From positions 2,976,001-3,040,000 of the forward strand of contig NZ_CP060201.1 of the NCBI RefSeq assembly GCF_013407925.2: a DNA stretch of 64,000 nucleotides, read 5' to 3'. The DNA is from Pseudomonas protegens. Lineage in GTDB: Bacteria > Pseudomonadota > Gammaproteobacteria > Pseudomonadales > Pseudomonadaceae. Below, piece after piece: positions 36,487-46,808 of this stretch. Every line of letters starts with the position of its first letter. Positions within the stretch are counted from its first letter, which is position 1. The notes below the pieces were generated by a model, which was not told the DNA's origin, made no database searches, and saw only the letters and a program-made list of their open reading frames with translations. A program made the position numbers and the translations under genes.

Positions 36487-37560
36487 TCAAGCCCGGGCGT
36501 TATGCGCCGGTTGCGTGGTCACCTGCTCCACGGGATAAAAGCGGTTGGCCCGGGCAAAGGTGCCGAAATCGTTGAAGCGCACGCCCATCTCGGCCATCAC
36601 TTTATGCGCCACCGGCGCCGTCAGCTGGCGGATGTAAAAGGGCTCCTTGACCACGAAATGATGGATGCCGTGGGTGCTGCCGAAATTGCAGCAGAAGGCC
36701 TGCAGCGGCCACATCCACCAGGGGTTGAGCACCTGGGTCTGCTGGATCACGTTGCCCGGTTCGATATCGCCGTAGTAGTGCATGTTGGAACTGACAAAGT
36801 GCAGGCAGAAGGTGCGCAGCACGTTGGGGCCGATGATCACCACCACGGCGATATCGATGCCGTGCATCAGCGCCAGGGTGTCCTGCGACCACTGGATCGG
36901 GCTGCCGAGCAACGCGGCGACGCTATTGGCGGCATGAAAGCCGAGGAACAGGTACCAGGCGCCCCAGTGCAGCAACGCCAGCGGCGCATACACCGCCAGG
37001 GTGCGGCCGAGGATGCGCAGCTTGTGCTTGGCCCCCGGCGCCCGCAGCAGGCGGATGAAGGCCGCCATCATGTTGTCGCCGACCATCAGCAGGCGGGCGA
37101 CGCCCCAGGGTTCGCCGTTGGTGATGGCGCGTTCTTCGATATCGCTCTCGCTGCCGGACACCTTGTGGTGATTCAGGTGCAGATGACGCCGCACCCAGGG
37201 GTTGATGGTGCTCGGCCGCGCCAGCCAGACCAGCGCCAGCATCAGGTTGTGGGGCAGGCGCTGCTTGCGAAAGTACATGCTGTGGATCAGGTCGTGTTCC
37301 AGCTCGTGGGTCAGGGAAGCGAAAAACGCGTTGAGCAGCAGGCACGCCCACCAGGTCAGGTAGCCAGCGACATAGAGCACCGCTGACCCCAGCATCCCGG
37401 ACAAGGCAAATAGCAGAATCCCCGCGCCCAGGGCGTCCTGGTGCCGCAGCAAGGGAAAGCGCCGGCGCAGTTCATCGCCCCGGGCCAGGACCACCTGGCG
37501 AATGTGCGCCGCTCGCTGTTGTGCGTTCATCCGCTCGGGGCTTGCAGAAATACCCTGCAT
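36487..37560 (-). CDS. Membrane fatty-acid desaturase / alkane hydroxylase-like protein
   Basis: This 357-residue membrane di-iron protein has three histidine boxes, HELEHDLIH (near 86-94), HLHLNHH (near 127-133) and HGIHHF near 299, with four hydrophobic helices around them. The FA_desaturase fold includes desaturases, hydroxylases and ketolases, and the substrate cannot be told from sequence. It differs from the acyl-lipid desaturase DesA at 51487. GAGGA 7 bases before the ATG at 37560 supports the start. The AraC gene is divergent with a 99-base gap and is its likely regulator. Confidence 0.88.
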   Translation of the reverse strand: MQGISASPERMNAQQRAAHIRQVVLARGDELRRRFPLLRHQDALGAGILLFALSGMLGSAVLYVAGYLTWWACLLLNAFFASLTHELEHDLIHSMYFRKQRLPHNLMLALVWLARPSTINPWVRRHLHLNHHKVSGSESDIEERAITNGEPWGVARLLMVGDNMMAAFIRLLRAPGAKHKLRILGRTLAVYAPLALLHWGAWYLFLGFHAANSVAALLGSPIQWSQDTLALMHGIDIAVVVIIGPNVLRTFCLHFVSSNMHYYGDIEPGNVIQQTQVLNPWWMWPLQAFCCNFGSTHGIHHFVVKEPFYIRQLTAPVAHKVMAEMGVRFNDFGTFARANRFYPVEQVTTQPAHNARA

Positions 37561-37659
37561 GATTCCATCCTCTGGTCAGTGATGTGTGCATCCTGCCCCG
37601 AGCCCCGGCTCCGGGCCCTAGCCGTAAACGCCAACCTGTTGACCGGACGCGCCAATCGC

Positions 37660-38664
37660 ATGACCGAAGCCACTTCCCTTGCCAGCTGGACCCGCGCCTT
37701 GCGCAAGCAACTGGACGCCCTCGACCTCGACAGCGACGCACTGTGCCGCGCAGCCGGGCTCGACCCGCAATTGATGGATGACCCCAACGCCCGCTATCCG
37801 CTGTCGGCCACCACCCGCCTGTGGCATCTCGCCGTGCAGGCCAGCGGCGACCCGGCCATTGGCCTGCGGGTGTCGCGCTTTGTCAGCCCCACCACCTTCC
37901 ATGCCCTGGGCTACGCCCTGGTGGCCAGCGGCAGCCTGCGGGAAGTGTTCGAGCGCATCGTGCGTTATCACCAGGTGGTCAGCGATGCCCTGGAACTGGC
38001 CCTGACCCGCGAGCCGGACCGCTACCGGTTCTTCCTCAAGGTGCCCGACGGCGCGCCGCAGCCGGCCATCGAGGCCATCGACGCCTTTGCCGCGATCTAC
38101 GTGCGCACCTGCCGCAACCGCCTGGGCCGCGACTACGCGCCGCTGGCCGTGCATTTGCGCCGCCCGGCGCCGGCGGACCCGAGCCAGTGGCACAAGGTGT
38201 TCCGTTGCCCGGTGCACTTTGCCGCCGCCGACGACTGCCTGGAATTCGGCCTGCACGATTTCGACAGCCACCTGGACGACGCCAACCCGGAACTGGCCGA
38301 GCACAACGAAGCGGTGCTCAAGCGCACCCTGCTGCAACTGCGGCCGCTGACCTGGGAGCGCAAGGTGCGCGGCGTGATCGAAGCCCAATTGCCGGAGGGC
38401 GAACCCTCCGCCGAACGGGTGGCCCAGGCCCTGCACCTGAGCCTGCGCAGCCTGCAACGGCACCTGGCGGATGAAGGCACGCGTTTCGACACCCTGCTCA
38501 ACGAATGCCGGGAAAACCTCGCCCTGCTGCACCTGCGGGACCAGGAGTGCTCCCTGAGCGAAATCAGCTACCTGCTGGGCTTTGCTGACGCCAGCAGCTT
38601 CAGCCGGGCGTTCAAGCGCTGGACCGGAATGACCCCGGGGCAGTTTCGCGACGGTTTGCGCTAA
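37660..38664 (+). CDS. AraC-family regulator with arabinose-binding-like N domain
   Basis: This 334-residue regulator has an N-terminal PF12625-type domain (LWHLAVQASGDPAIGLRVSR, FHALGYALVASGSLREVFER) and a C-terminal double HTH (VAQALHLSLRSLQRHLADEG; LSEISYLLGFADASSFSRAFKRWTG). The group includes OruR/ArgR-like and fatty-acid-linked regulators. Divergence from the desaturase gene suggests lipid sensing. The start is uncertain: an in-frame ATG at 37582 adds 26 residues, and neither has a strong ribosome site. The family N-terminus favours 37660. Confidence 0.86.
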   Translation: MTEATSLASWTRALRKQLDALDLDSDALCRAAGLDPQLMDDPNARYPLSATTRLWHLAVQASGDPAIGLRVSRFVSPTTFHALGYALVASGSLREVFERIVRYHQVVSDALELALTREPDRYRFFLKVPDGAPQPAIEAIDAFAAIYVRTCRNRLGRDYAPLAVHLRRPAPADPSQWHKVFRCPVHFAAADDCLEFGLHDFDSHLDDANPELAEHNEAVLKRTLLQLRPLTWERKVRGVIEAQLPEGEPSAERVAQALHLSLRSLQRHLADEGTRFDTLLNECRENLALLHLRDQECSLSEISYLLGFADASSFSRAFKRWTGMTPGQFRDGLR

Positions 38665-38740
38665 GCCCCGCACCGGCCAGCCGCACCCTCCACCAATCAA
38701 AAATCCCGCGAGAGAGACTCAGCCGATCTACACTGCAAAT

Positions 38741-38796
38741 TGCATCAAATAGGATGCATTTAATAAATTTCAGTAAAAATGCACTGTATACAATGC
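38741..38796. promoter_or_regulatory. Probable HipB operators of the second hipBA module
   Basis: TGCATC-AAATAG-GATGCA (38741-38758) is a perfect inverted repeat with 6-base arms. A second, imperfect one, GCACTGTATACAATGC, is at 38781-38796 just before the gene. Paired operators with this arrangement are usual for HipB. Confidence 0.55.
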
Positions 38797-38808
38797 GGAA
38801 CAACACCC

Positions 38809-39057
38809 ATGGAAAGCCTTGGACAACTGATCCGGACCCTGCGCAAAGAGCGCAAGCTCTCGCAGCAAGCGTTGGCAGAGCAATACGGCATGAGCCGCGC
38901 CACCATCTCGGGGATTGAAAACAACACCATTACCGAAATCGGCCTGCGCAAGGTCGAAGCCATTCTCAATGGTTTTGGCTACGAGCTCAGCGCCGTGCCC
39001 CGCCACCGGCAACGCCCGACCCTGGACAGCCTGAAACAGGCACATTTCCATGACTGA
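38809..39057 (+). CDS. hipB: HipB-like XRE antitoxin (second module)
   Basis: This 82-residue protein opens MESLGQLIRTLRKERKLSQQ and continues with the HTH LAEQYGMSRATISGIENN. A C-terminal basic tail (PRHRQRPTLDSLKQAHFHD) is of the kind that contacts HipA. An upstream in-frame ATG at 38779 overlaps the putative operator, so 38809 is preferred. It overlaps hipA by 8 bases. Sequence similarity to the first hipB (16338) is limited to the fold. Confidence 0.88.
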   Translation: MESLGQLIRTLRKERKLSQQALAEQYGMSRATISGIENNTITEIGLRKVEAILNGFGYELSAVPRHRQRPTLDSLKQAHFHD

Positions 39058-40270
39058 GGAACAGCGGCTGCACATCCGTGTGGCCGGCACGGCGGTGGGC
39101 ACTCTCGGCCGTGGCCAGGCGCCGGCGGACTCGGTGTTCACCTACAGCGACAACACCTCGCCCCACGACGCGGTCTCGCTGACCATGCCGCCACGCCTGG
39201 CGAGTTATGGCTGGGACCAAGGCCTGCCACCGGTGTTCGATATGCACCTGCCGGAGGGTTCGCTGCGCGATGAACTGCTGCGCCGTTTCAGCAAGACGGT
39301 GCGCGGTTTCGATGACTTCGCCCTGCTGTCGATCGTGGGGCCGCACCAACTGGGTCGGGTGGCCATCAGCACAACCCAACGCCCCCAGGCGCCCTTGCCG
39401 GAAACCAGCCTGAAAGACCTGTTGGTGCATGACGGTGCCGAGGGACTGTTCGAGGATCTGTTGGCGACCTATGGCCAGTATTCAGGGGTTTCCGGGGTGC
39501 AGCCCAAGGTCCTGATCCGCGACAGCGCTGACAGCGTCGAACGCCTGACCCATCGCGGCGCCACGCATTTGGTGAAGGCTTTTCGCGCCGATCAATACCC
39601 CCACCTGGCCGCCAACGAATTCTTCTGCATGCGCGCGGCGCTGCATGCCGGCCTGCCAGTGCCGGAGATCGAACTCAGCCAGAATGGCCAGTTCCTGGTA
39701 GTCAAGCGTTTCGACCTGAGCGACCAGGGCTACCTGGGTTTCGAGGATTTCTGCGTGCTCAACGCCTGGCCGGCCAAAGCCAAGTACGACGGCTCCTACG
39801 AAGGCGCGGCGAAACAGATCAAGGCCTTTGTCTCCCCACACCTGCTGAACCGGGCCCTGGAGTCGTTCTTCAAGATCGTGGCGTTGTCGGCCGGACTGAG
39901 AAATGGCGATGCCCATCTGAAGAACTTCGGCGTGCTCTACCCCGACACGGATGTGGCCGCCCCGGTAAGCCTGGCTCCGGCCTTTGATCTGGTCACCACG
40001 TCGGTCTACATCAAGGCGGACAGCCTGGCGCTATTACTGGGAGGCTCCAAGGCCTGGCCCAAACGCCAGGCGCTGCTGCGCTTCGCCCGCACGGCCTGCA
40101 ACCTCAGCGAAGGCCGCAGCCATGAACTGTTGCAACAGGTCGAGCACGGCATGGCACAGGCAATGGGCGAGATGCAGGTCTATAGCGCTGCCCATCCCGC
40201 CTTCAAGGGCATGGCCGAGGCCATGAGCGAGGCCTGGAAAACCGGTGTGGCGCGCAGCCTGACCCGTTGA
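39050..40270 (+). CDS. hipA: HipA-family kinase toxin (second module)
   Basis: This 406-residue HipA has the N-subdomain (FTYSDNTSPHDAVSLTMPPR, FDMHLPEGSLRDELLRR), SIVGPHQLGRVAI (the P-loop segment, without the SGSSAP of module one), GVSGVQPKVLI, catalytic RNGDAHLKN and metal site APAFDLV. The whole chain aligns with the HipA at 15142 (shared GVQPKV, ANEFFCMR, GFED, GDAHLKNFG). The C-terminal LTR end is normal. Both modules are intact, so neither is a relic. Confidence 0.9.
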   Translation: MTEEQRLHIRVAGTAVGTLGRGQAPADSVFTYSDNTSPHDAVSLTMPPRLASYGWDQGLPPVFDMHLPEGSLRDELLRRFSKTVRGFDDFALLSIVGPHQLGRVAISTTQRPQAPLPETSLKDLLVHDGAEGLFEDLLATYGQYSGVSGVQPKVLIRDSADSVERLTHRGATHLVKAFRADQYPHLAANEFFCMRAALHAGLPVPEIELSQNGQFLVVKRFDLSDQGYLGFEDFCVLNAWPAKAKYDGSYEGAAKQIKAFVSPHLLNRALESFFKIVALSAGLRNGDAHLKNFGVLYPDTDVAAPVSLAPAFDLVTTSVYIKADSLALLLGGSKAWPKRQALLRFARTACNLSEGRSHELLQQVEHGMAQAMGEMQVYSAAHPAFKGMAEAMSEAWKTGVARSLTR

Positions 40271-40281
40271 TCCGGGCACCG

Positions 40282-41670
40282 TTAAAGAACCGCAAAACCC
40301 AGCTCGAACACCGTGGCCTGCCCCTCGCTCACGACCCGCACCTGACCGCCATGCAGCAGCATGATCGAGCGCACGATGGCCAGGCCCAGGCCGCCGGAAT
40401 CCCCCGGTTCGGCGCGGGACGGGTCGACCCGGTAGAAGCGGTCGAACAGCCGGGGCAGATGCTCGGGGGCAATCGCCGGGCCCTGGTTGTGCACCTGCAG
40501 CCAGCACCAGCCGGCTTCGTCGCGGCGTCGCAGGCGGATCAGCGAACCCGCGTCGGCGTGGCGCACGGCGTTGGCCAGGAGGTTGCCCAGGGCCCGTTGC
40601 AGCAGTTGCTGGTCGGCCAGCAGCTCGCCGTAAAAACCGTTCTCCAGGCGGATCTGCCGGTCATCGGCCAGGGCCTCGAAGTAGTCGCACAACTGCGCGC
40701 CGACGCCCGAGAGTGACAGCAGCTGGCGGTCCAGCGCCGCATCGGCCTGCTCGGCCCGGGCCAGGAACAGCAGGTTCTCGGCCATGCGCCCCAGGCGCTC
40801 GAACTCCTCCATATTGGAGGCCAGCACTTCCTGGTACTCCGCGGCGCTGCGGGGCTGGTTCAGGGCCAGGCCGTTGCTGCCCAACAGGTTGTGCAACGGC
40901 GTGCGGATTTCATGGGCCAGGTCGGCGGAGAACTGCGACAAGCGCTGAAAGCTCTCCTCCAGACGCGCCAGCATGGCGTTCAAGGCTTGCACCGGCTCGT
41001 GGAATTCGGCCGGGATGCCGCTGGTGTGCAGACGTCGGTCGAGGCTGCGCAGATCGATCTCGCGCACCGACTCGCTGAGCTGGCGCAGCGGCTGCAAGCC
41101 CCGGCGCAACAGCAGCAGGCCCAGGGCGAAGGCCAGCAAGGCCCCCAGGCCTACCGCCAGGTACAGGCGCAGGCGGTAGCTGGCGAGCATCTGCTCGCGC
41201 TCGCTGAGCACCTTCCCGGCAATCACCGTCAGCGCCTCGCCCTTGGGGCCGCTGGCCTGCCCCGCCAGCAGCGCCAGCGGAACCTGGTCGCTGCCCGGCC
41301 AGAGGAGGATGTCGCGGCGTTGCGGGCGCTGCTCCCGGGCAATCGGCAGCAACTCGGGCAAGCGCTGTTGCCGGGGGTTGATGCCGATCACCGTCGAGCC
41401 ATCGGCCCGCAGCACCAGCAGCAGGCTTTCCTGGTTGCCCAGCATGTTCTGGTACAGCCGGGGCCGGGCTTGCAGGGCGTCCAGGCTGTCGCTGTCCTGC
41501 AGCAGGGCGCGCACCTGTTCCAGGCGCCCGAGCAGGGCGAGGTCGTCGCGGTAGGCGATTTCCTCGGCCAGGGAGCGGTAGAGGAACACCCCGATCACGC
41601 TGAGCACCAGGGCGCAGACCGCGGCAAAGGCCAGGGCCAGCCGCCAGGCGATGGAACTAGAGCGCTTCAT
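40282..41670 (-). CDS. Heavy-metal/oxidative-stress sensor histidine kinase
   Basis: This 462-residue kinase has a first membrane helix at 8-30 ([20 protein letters not shown]), a periplasmic domain of about 135 residues, and a second helix near 165-185. HAMP, the H-box [15 protein letters not shown]-box [15 protein letters not shown] and G-box [14 protein letters not shown] follow. It resembles CopS/IrlS and HprS (YedV). Because hiuH and a GlcG/HbpS-like gene lie next to it, HprS, which responds to hydrogen peroxide and hypochlorite, is the better guess than a copper sensor. Its start overlaps the regulator gene by 14 bases. Confidence 0.88.
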   Translation of the reverse strand: MKRSSSIAWRLALAFAAVCALVLSVIGVFLYRSLAEEIAYRDDLALLGRLEQVRALLQDSDSLDALQARPRLYQNMLGNQESLLLVLRADGSTVIGINPRQQRLPELLPIAREQRPQRRDILLWPGSDQVPLALLAGQASGPKGEALTVIAGKVLSEREQMLASYRLRLYLAVGLGALLAFALGLLLLRRGLQPLRQLSESVREIDLRSLDRRLHTSGIPAEFHEPVQALNAMLARLEESFQRLSQFSADLAHEIRTPLHNLLGSNGLALNQPRSAAEYQEVLASNMEEFERLGRMAENLLFLARAEQADAALDRQLLSLSGVGAQLCDYFEALADDRQIRLENGFYGELLADQQLLQRALGNLLANAVRHADAGSLIRLRRRDEAGWCWLQVHNQGPAIAPEHLPRLFDRFYRVDPSRAEPGDSGGLGLAIVRSIMLLHGGQVRVVSEGQATVFELGFAVL

Positions 41671-42337
41671 CCGGGGCTTCCAGCTGGTAGCCGACGCCAC
41701 GCACGGTGTGGATCAGCTTGGGCATGTAGGGATCGTCGACCTTGGCCCGCAGCCGGCGCACCGCCACTTCCACCATGTTGGTGTCACTGTCGAAATTCAG
41801 GTTCCACACCTGGGAAGCAATCAGGGTCCGCGACAGCACCTCGCCCTGGCGGCTGGCCAACAGGTGCAGCAGGGCGAACTCCTTGTTGGTCAGGGCGATA
41901 CGCTGGCCGCCACGGCTGACGCGGCGACGCAGCACGTCGATCTCCAGGTCGGCGATGCTGAAGGATTCGGCCTCGCGCAGCGGCCCGCGGCGCAGCAGGG
42001 TGCGGACCCGGGCCAGCAGTTCGGCGAAGGCAAAGGGCTTGAGCAGGTAGTCGTCGGCGCCCAGTTCCAGGCCACGGACCCGGTCTTCGATGGCGTCCTT
42101 GGCGGTGAGGAACAGCACCGGGGTGGCGCCGCGCTGGCGGATCAACTGCAGCAACTGCCAGCCGTTGAGGCCGGGGAGCATCACGTCGAGGATGATCAGG
42201 TCGTATTCCTGCTGCTCGATGAAATAGCGCCCGTCCAGGCCGTTCAGGGCCACGTCCACGGCGAATCCGGATTCTCCCAGGCCCTTGGCCAGAAAATTCG
42301 CGGTCTTGGCTTCGTCTTCAACTACCAGCAAACGCAT
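41657..42337 (-). CDS. OmpR-family response regulator (HprR/CopR-like)
   Basis: This 226-residue regulator has receiver-domain acidic residues Glu7-Asp8 (VVEDEAK), phospho-acceptor Asp51 and Lys in LTAKDA. Its winged-helix output domain contains [20 protein letters not shown]. It pairs with the overlapping histidine kinase. The divergent gene at 42473 starts 135 bases away, and the shared promoter is a likely site of autoregulation. E. coli HprR controls hiuH, msrPQ and cyoABCDE. Confidence 0.93.
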   Translation of the reverse strand: MRLLVVEDEAKTANFLAKGLGESGFAVDVALNGLDGRYFIEQQEYDLIILDVMLPGLNGWQLLQLIRQRGATPVLFLTAKDAIEDRVRGLELGADDYLLKPFAFAELLARVRTLLRRGPLREAESFSIADLEIDVLRRRVSRGGQRIALTNKEFALLHLLASRQGEVLSRTLIASQVWNLNFDSDTNMVEVAVRRLRAKVDDPYMPKLIHTVRGVGYQLEAPDEAL

Positions 42338-42472
42338 GGTGCACCTCGGAAATGATCGGCACAGGCTAGGCGCACGGCGCGCGCTTGCCCATTACAAACT
42401 TGTAATCCAACTGACGAGGTTCTGACGAGCACCGCTGGGTAAGGTGGCGGCCTGTCTTTGCGGAGCCTTCCC

Positions 42473-42964
42473 ATGATGTGCAAAACCCTTGTTGTAAGCC
42501 TTGGTCTGGGCCTCGGCCTGGGCCTTGCCGGCAGCGCCCTGGCGGCCCCGGAACTGCCTCGCCACGCCGAGCTGGACCTGGCCACCGCCCGTCAATTGGC
42601 GGACGCCAGCCTGGCCCAGTGCACGGCCGTGGTGTCGGTACTGGACCGTGGCGGCAACCTCTTGGTGACCCTGCGCGCTGATGGCGTTGGCCCGCACAAC
42701 ACCGTCGCCAGCCAGCGCAAGGCCTATACCGCGCTGTCCAGCAAGACCCCGAGCCGGCTGTTCGCCGAGCGGGCGCGCAACAACCCCGAGGCGGCCAATC
42801 TCAATACCTTGCCGGAGCTGTTGTTGCTGGGGGGCGGGATTCCGCTGTTCGCCGGTAACGAACTGGTGGGCGCCATGGGCATCGCCGGGGCCGGTGGGGC
42901 GGCGCAGGACGAGGAATGTGCGCTCAAGGCGGCGCAGAAAATCGGTTTGCGGGCCGCGCTGTAA
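42473..42964 (+). CDS. GlcG/HbpS-family heme-binding-like protein, secreted
   Basis: This 163-residue protein has a signal peptide (residues about 1-25, LGLAGSALA) and the GlcG/HbpS domain: LDLATARQLADASL, then SVLDRGGNLLVTLRADG, ASQRKAYTALSSKTPS, and IAGAGGAAQDEECALKA at the end. HbpS of Streptomyces binds heme and signals oxidative stress to a two-component system, which suits its position opposite the HprRS-like pair. GGAG 7 bases before the first ATG sets the start. A second ATG one codon on is possible. It is 47 bases before hiuH in the same direction. Confidence 0.85.
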   Translation: MMCKTLVVSLGLGLGLGLAGSALAAPELPRHAELDLATARQLADASLAQCTAVVSVLDRGGNLLVTLRADGVGPHNTVASQRKAYTALSSKTPSRLFAERARNNPEAANLNTLPELLLLGGGIPLFAGNELVGAMGIAGAGGAAQDEECALKAAQKIGLRAAL

Positions 42965-43011
42965 CGCGGTCGGCGTGTGGATTGTTTGATCAATGTGATG
43001 AGGAGTCTTGC

Positions 43012-43422
43012 ATGAACTTTTTGCGTAATGGCCTGGCCGCTATCGGCCTCTGCGGTCTGTCGAGCCTGGCCCTGGCGGCGGGCAATCCCTTGAGCGTGCA
43101 TGTGCTGAACCTGGAGAACGGCCTGCCGTCGCCAGGGGTCAAGGTGACCCTGGAGCAGCATGTGGGCCAGGACTGGAAAGCCCTGTCCAGCGGCGTGACC
43201 AACGAGCAGGGGCGGATCAGCGAGCTGTTTCCCGCGGGCCAGGCACTGACGGCGGGTGAATACCGGGTGGTGTTCAAGACCGGCGAATACTTCAAGCAGG
43301 CCAAACGCGACACCTTCTTTCCGGAGATTCCGGTGATCTTCGAGGTCAAGCAGACCGAGCAGCACTACCACATTCCGTTGTTGCTCAGCCCGTATGGCTT
43401 CTCGACCTATCGCGGTTCGTAG
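43012..43422 (+). CDS. hiuH: HiuH, 5-hydroxyisourate hydrolase, periplasmic
   Basis: This 136-residue transthyretin-like protein has a signal peptide (SSLALAAG) and the HiuH core: NPLSVHVLNLENGLPSPGVKV with the catalytic His, then RVVFKTGEYF, and the C-terminal signature YRGS. It hydrolyses 5-hydroxyisourate in purine catabolism. A periplasmic form next to HprRS mirrors E. coli yedX-hprRS. AGGAG before the ATG at 43012 fixes the start. The TAG stop (43420-43422) is supplied by the extragenic repeat that follows. Confidence 0.92.
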   Translation: MNFLRNGLAAIGLCGLSSLALAAGNPLSVHVLNLENGLPSPGVKVTLEQHVGQDWKALSSGVTNEQGRISELFPAGQALTAGEYRVVFKTGEYFKQAKRDTFFPEIPVIFEVKQTEQHYHIPLLLSPYGFSTYRGS

Positions 43423-43481
43423 GAGCTGGCTGCTGGCGAGGGCGGTCTGGCGGGCTCCTTCGCTGGCAAGCCAGCGCCTAC
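43419..43481. repeat. GTAGGAGC-family palindrome shared by two gene ends
   Basis: The left arm GTAGGAGCTGGCTGCTGGC supplies the hiuH stop (TAG, 43420-43422). The right arm GCTGGCAAGCCAGCGCCTAC, read on the minus strand, supplies the TAG stop of the Crp/Fnr gene (43478-43480). Confidence 0.85.
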
Positions 43482-44164
43482 AGGCCGGCGAGGGCGCGCA
43501 GGCGCTCGGTGTCGAGGATTTCGATCTCGCCGTAGCTCAGGCGCAGGATGCCCTGGTGCTGCAGGTCCTTGAGGATCTGGTTGGTGGTCTGGCGCGACAG
43601 CGAGAGCATCAGCGCCAGTTGCTCCTGGGGCAGTTGCAGCAGGCTGCGACTTTGGCTGACTTCGCCGTAGCCGGTGGCCATCGCCAGCAGGCGGTTGGCC
43701 ACCCGCGCCGGGGCCGGCATCAGGCTCAGTTGCTCCAGATTGATAAAGGCCAGGCGCAGTTTGTGGCTCATCAGCAGCGCGAACTGGCGCCAGTATTGCG
43801 GCTGTTGCTCCAGCAGGTGCAGCAGGTTCGCCTGCGGCACCTGGAGCAGGGTGCAGGCGCCTTCGGCGTAGGCATCGTGGGTGCGCGGCTGGCCGTCGAA
43901 CAGGCAGATCTCGCCGAACCAGTGCGGCGCCTGCATCAGGCTGAGCAACGCCTCCTTGCCCTGTTCGCTGACCGCGCCCACCCGCACCGTGCCCTCCAGC
44001 ACCGCGTACAAACCGCAGGGCGGATCGCCGCGGCGGAACAGGCACTGCCCCGCCGTCAGCCGACGCAGGCGGGCGTTGTCGAGCAGACTATTCTGTAAGG
44101 AATCCGGCAGGTGGCTGAACCACTGGCCGGTCATCAGGCATTCACGCCACGGGTGCTGGTCCAT
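43478..44164 (-). CDS. Crp/Fnr-family transcriptional regulator
   Basis: This 228-residue protein has a cyclic-nucleotide-binding-like domain (CLFRRGDPPCGLYAVLEGTVRVG; PHWFGEICLFDGQPRTHDA; no Arg-Ser pair for cAMP is obvious) and a C-terminal HTH (QEQLALMLSLSRQTTNQILKDL). It lacks the N-terminal Cys cluster of Fnr. The ATG at 44164 has GAGGG 13 bases upstream; a second ATG at 44134 is possible. It converges with hiuH across the repeat. Confidence 0.85.
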   Translation of the reverse strand: MDQHPWRECLMTGQWFSHLPDSLQNSLLDNARLRRLTAGQCLFRRGDPPCGLYAVLEGTVRVGAVSEQGKEALLSLMQAPHWFGEICLFDGQPRTHDAYAEGACTLLQVPQANLLHLLEQQPQYWRQFALLMSHKLRLAFINLEQLSLMPAPARVANRLLAMATGYGEVSQSRSLLQLPQEQLALMLSLSRQTTNQILKDLQHQGILRLSYGEIEILDTERLRALAGL

Positions 44165-44266
44165 GAACAGGTCTTTCCCTCAGGGCATCGCAAGGATTGT
44201 CGCCTAGCTGACAGTGCCGTGATCGGTGGCCGGGCATGATCGGGCCACCCTTACGGAGGAACAACA

Positions 44267-44791
44267 ATGAAAAGCCTCGTTGATCATCTCAGTCAATACG
44301 CCGCCTACCACCGCGACCCGCGCAATATCGCCAGCCACTTTATCGGCATTCCAATGATTGTGGTGGCGGTGGCCGTGCTCTTGTCCCGTCCCGCCTGGCC
44401 ACTGGCGGGGATCCTGGTGTCGCCGGCCGTGCTGCTGGCCCTGGCCTCGTGCGTGTTCTACCTGCGCCTGGAGTTGCGCCTGGGCGTGTTGATGAGTGTG
44501 CTGATGGGCCTGTCGGTCTGGGCCGGGCAGGCGCTGGCAGCGCAGAGCACCGGGCTGTGGTTGAGCAGCGGCCTGGGCCTGTTCGTGATCGGTTGGGTGA
44601 TCCAGTTCATCGGCCATTACTACGAGGGCCGCAAACCGGCCTTTGTCGATGATCTGTCGGGTTTGATCGTCGGGCCGCTGTTCGTGGTGGCCGAACTGGC
44701 GTTCCTGCTGGGGCTGCGCCATGACTTGAAACAGGCCATCGAGCAGCGCTCGGGCCCGGTGGCCCTGCGGCACAAGAAGGCCATGGTCTGA
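44267..44791 (+). CDS. Mpo1/DUF962-family membrane dioxygenase-like protein
   Basis: This 174-residue protein opens MKSLVDHLSQYAAYHRDPRN with the family His motif and continues HFIGIPMIVV. Four hydrophobic helices follow, and the second His cluster is QFIGHYYEGRKPAF. Yeast Mpo1 (YGL010w) is an iron-dependent dioxygenase that alpha-oxidises 2-hydroxy fatty acids in phytosphingosine breakdown; bacterial members are unstudied. GGAGG before the ATG supports the start. Monocistronic, with a repeat following. Confidence 0.88.
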   Translation: MKSLVDHLSQYAAYHRDPRNIASHFIGIPMIVVAVAVLLSRPAWPLAGILVSPAVLLALASCVFYLRLELRLGVLMSVLMGLSVWAGQALAAQSTGLWLSSGLGLFVIGWVIQFIGHYYEGRKPAFVDDLSGLIVGPLFVVAELAFLLGLRHDLKQAIEQRSGPVALRHKKAMV

Positions 44792-44828
44792 AGCCCGGGA
44801 ACGCTTCGGGAATATTGGGCCGGCCCCC

Positions 44829-44910
44829 GCAGGAGCCGGCTTGCCGGCAAAGGGGCCTTCGAGCCAGGTGCAAGCCTGAAGGACGCTTTCGCTGGCAAGC
44901 CAGCTCCTAC
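44829..44910. repeat. GTAGGAGC-family palindrome
   Basis: The arms GCAGGAGCCGGCTTGCCGGC and GCTGGCAAGCCAGCTCCTAC enclose 40 bases, between convergent genes (the Mpo1-like gene and cysA). Confidence 0.85.
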
Positions 44911-44932
44911 AGCGGGCGTGATGTCGGCGGGG

Positions 44933-45922
<990 letters not shown>

Positions 45923-45925
45923 GAG

Positions 45926-46795
45926 TTATTCCTCCGCGGCGCTGGCGCGCAGGCGGTTGATTCGGGATTCGCTCCACTGCTTGAGCAGCAGGATGAACAG
46001 CGCAAGGATCAGCAACAGGCTGGCGACGGCAAACGCGGCCACGTGGTTGTACTCGTTGTAGAGGATTTCCACGTGCAGCGGCAGGGTGTTGGTGACCCCG
46101 CGAATATGCCCGGAGACCACCGACACCGCGCCGAATTCGCCCATGGCCCGGGCGGTACACAGCACCACGCCATAGATCAGGCCCCATTTGATGTTGGGCA
46201 CGGTGACGTGCCAGAACATCTGCCAGCCGTTGGCCCCCAGCAACCTGGCGGCCTCCTCTTCCTGGGTGCCCTGCTCCTGCATCAGCGGGATCAGTTCCCG
46301 GGCGACGAAGGGCACGGTGACGAAGATGGTGGCCAGGACGATGCCCGGCAGGGCGAAGACGATCTGGATGTCGTGCTCCGAAAGCCACGGGCCGAACAGG
46401 CCCTGGGCGCCGAACATCAGCACGTAGACCAGGCCGGCGATCACCGGCGACACCGAGAACGGCAGGTCGATCAGGGTCACCAGGATGCTCTTGCCGCGGA
46501 ACGAGTACTTGCTCACGCACCAGGCGGCGCTGACCCCGAACACCAGGTTCAGCGGCACCGAGATCAGCACCGCGATCACCGTAAGCTTCAGCGCCGACAG
46601 GGCATCGGGCTCGAAGATCGCTTCAAAGAACGCACCGATGCCCAGCTTCAGGCCCTGGGACACCACGATGAACAACGGCAACAAAAGGAACAGGGCAAAG
46701 ATCAGCCAGCCCAGGCCAATCAGCACCCGCCGCGAGGTGGCACTGCCACGGCGGGCGGCGTTGGCCGACGAGGCGGCGATAGACGATTGAGACAT
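45926..46795 (-). CDS. cysW: CysW, sulfate ABC transporter permease
   Basis: This 289-residue membrane protein has six helices and an EAA loop ([22 protein letters not shown] near 178). The C-terminal [16 protein letters not shown] helix is typical of CysW. It partners CysT in sulfate and thiosulfate import. It follows cysT by 13 bases and starts at the ATG at 46795. Confidence 0.95.
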   Translation of the reverse strand: MSQSSIAASSANAARRGSATSRRVLIGLGWLIFALFLLLPLFIVVSQGLKLGIGAFFEAIFEPDALSALKLTVIAVLISVPLNLVFGVSAAWCVSKYSFRGKSILVTLIDLPFSVSPVIAGLVYVLMFGAQGLFGPWLSEHDIQIVFALPGIVLATIFVTVPFVARELIPLMQEQGTQEEEAARLLGANGWQMFWHVTVPNIKWGLIYGVVLCTARAMGEFGAVSVVSGHIRGVTNTLPLHVEILYNEYNHVAAFAVASLLLILALFILLLKQWSESRINRLRASAAEE

Positions 46796-46808
46796 GGATC
46801 GCGCCTCC

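Noticed and set aside
38741..38796. Extra copy of the sulfate-ester operator before the second hipB
   Set aside because: It shares GATGCATTT and AAAATGCA with the element but not the middle block or the spacing. The perfect TGCATC/GATGCA palindrome is explained better as a HipB site.
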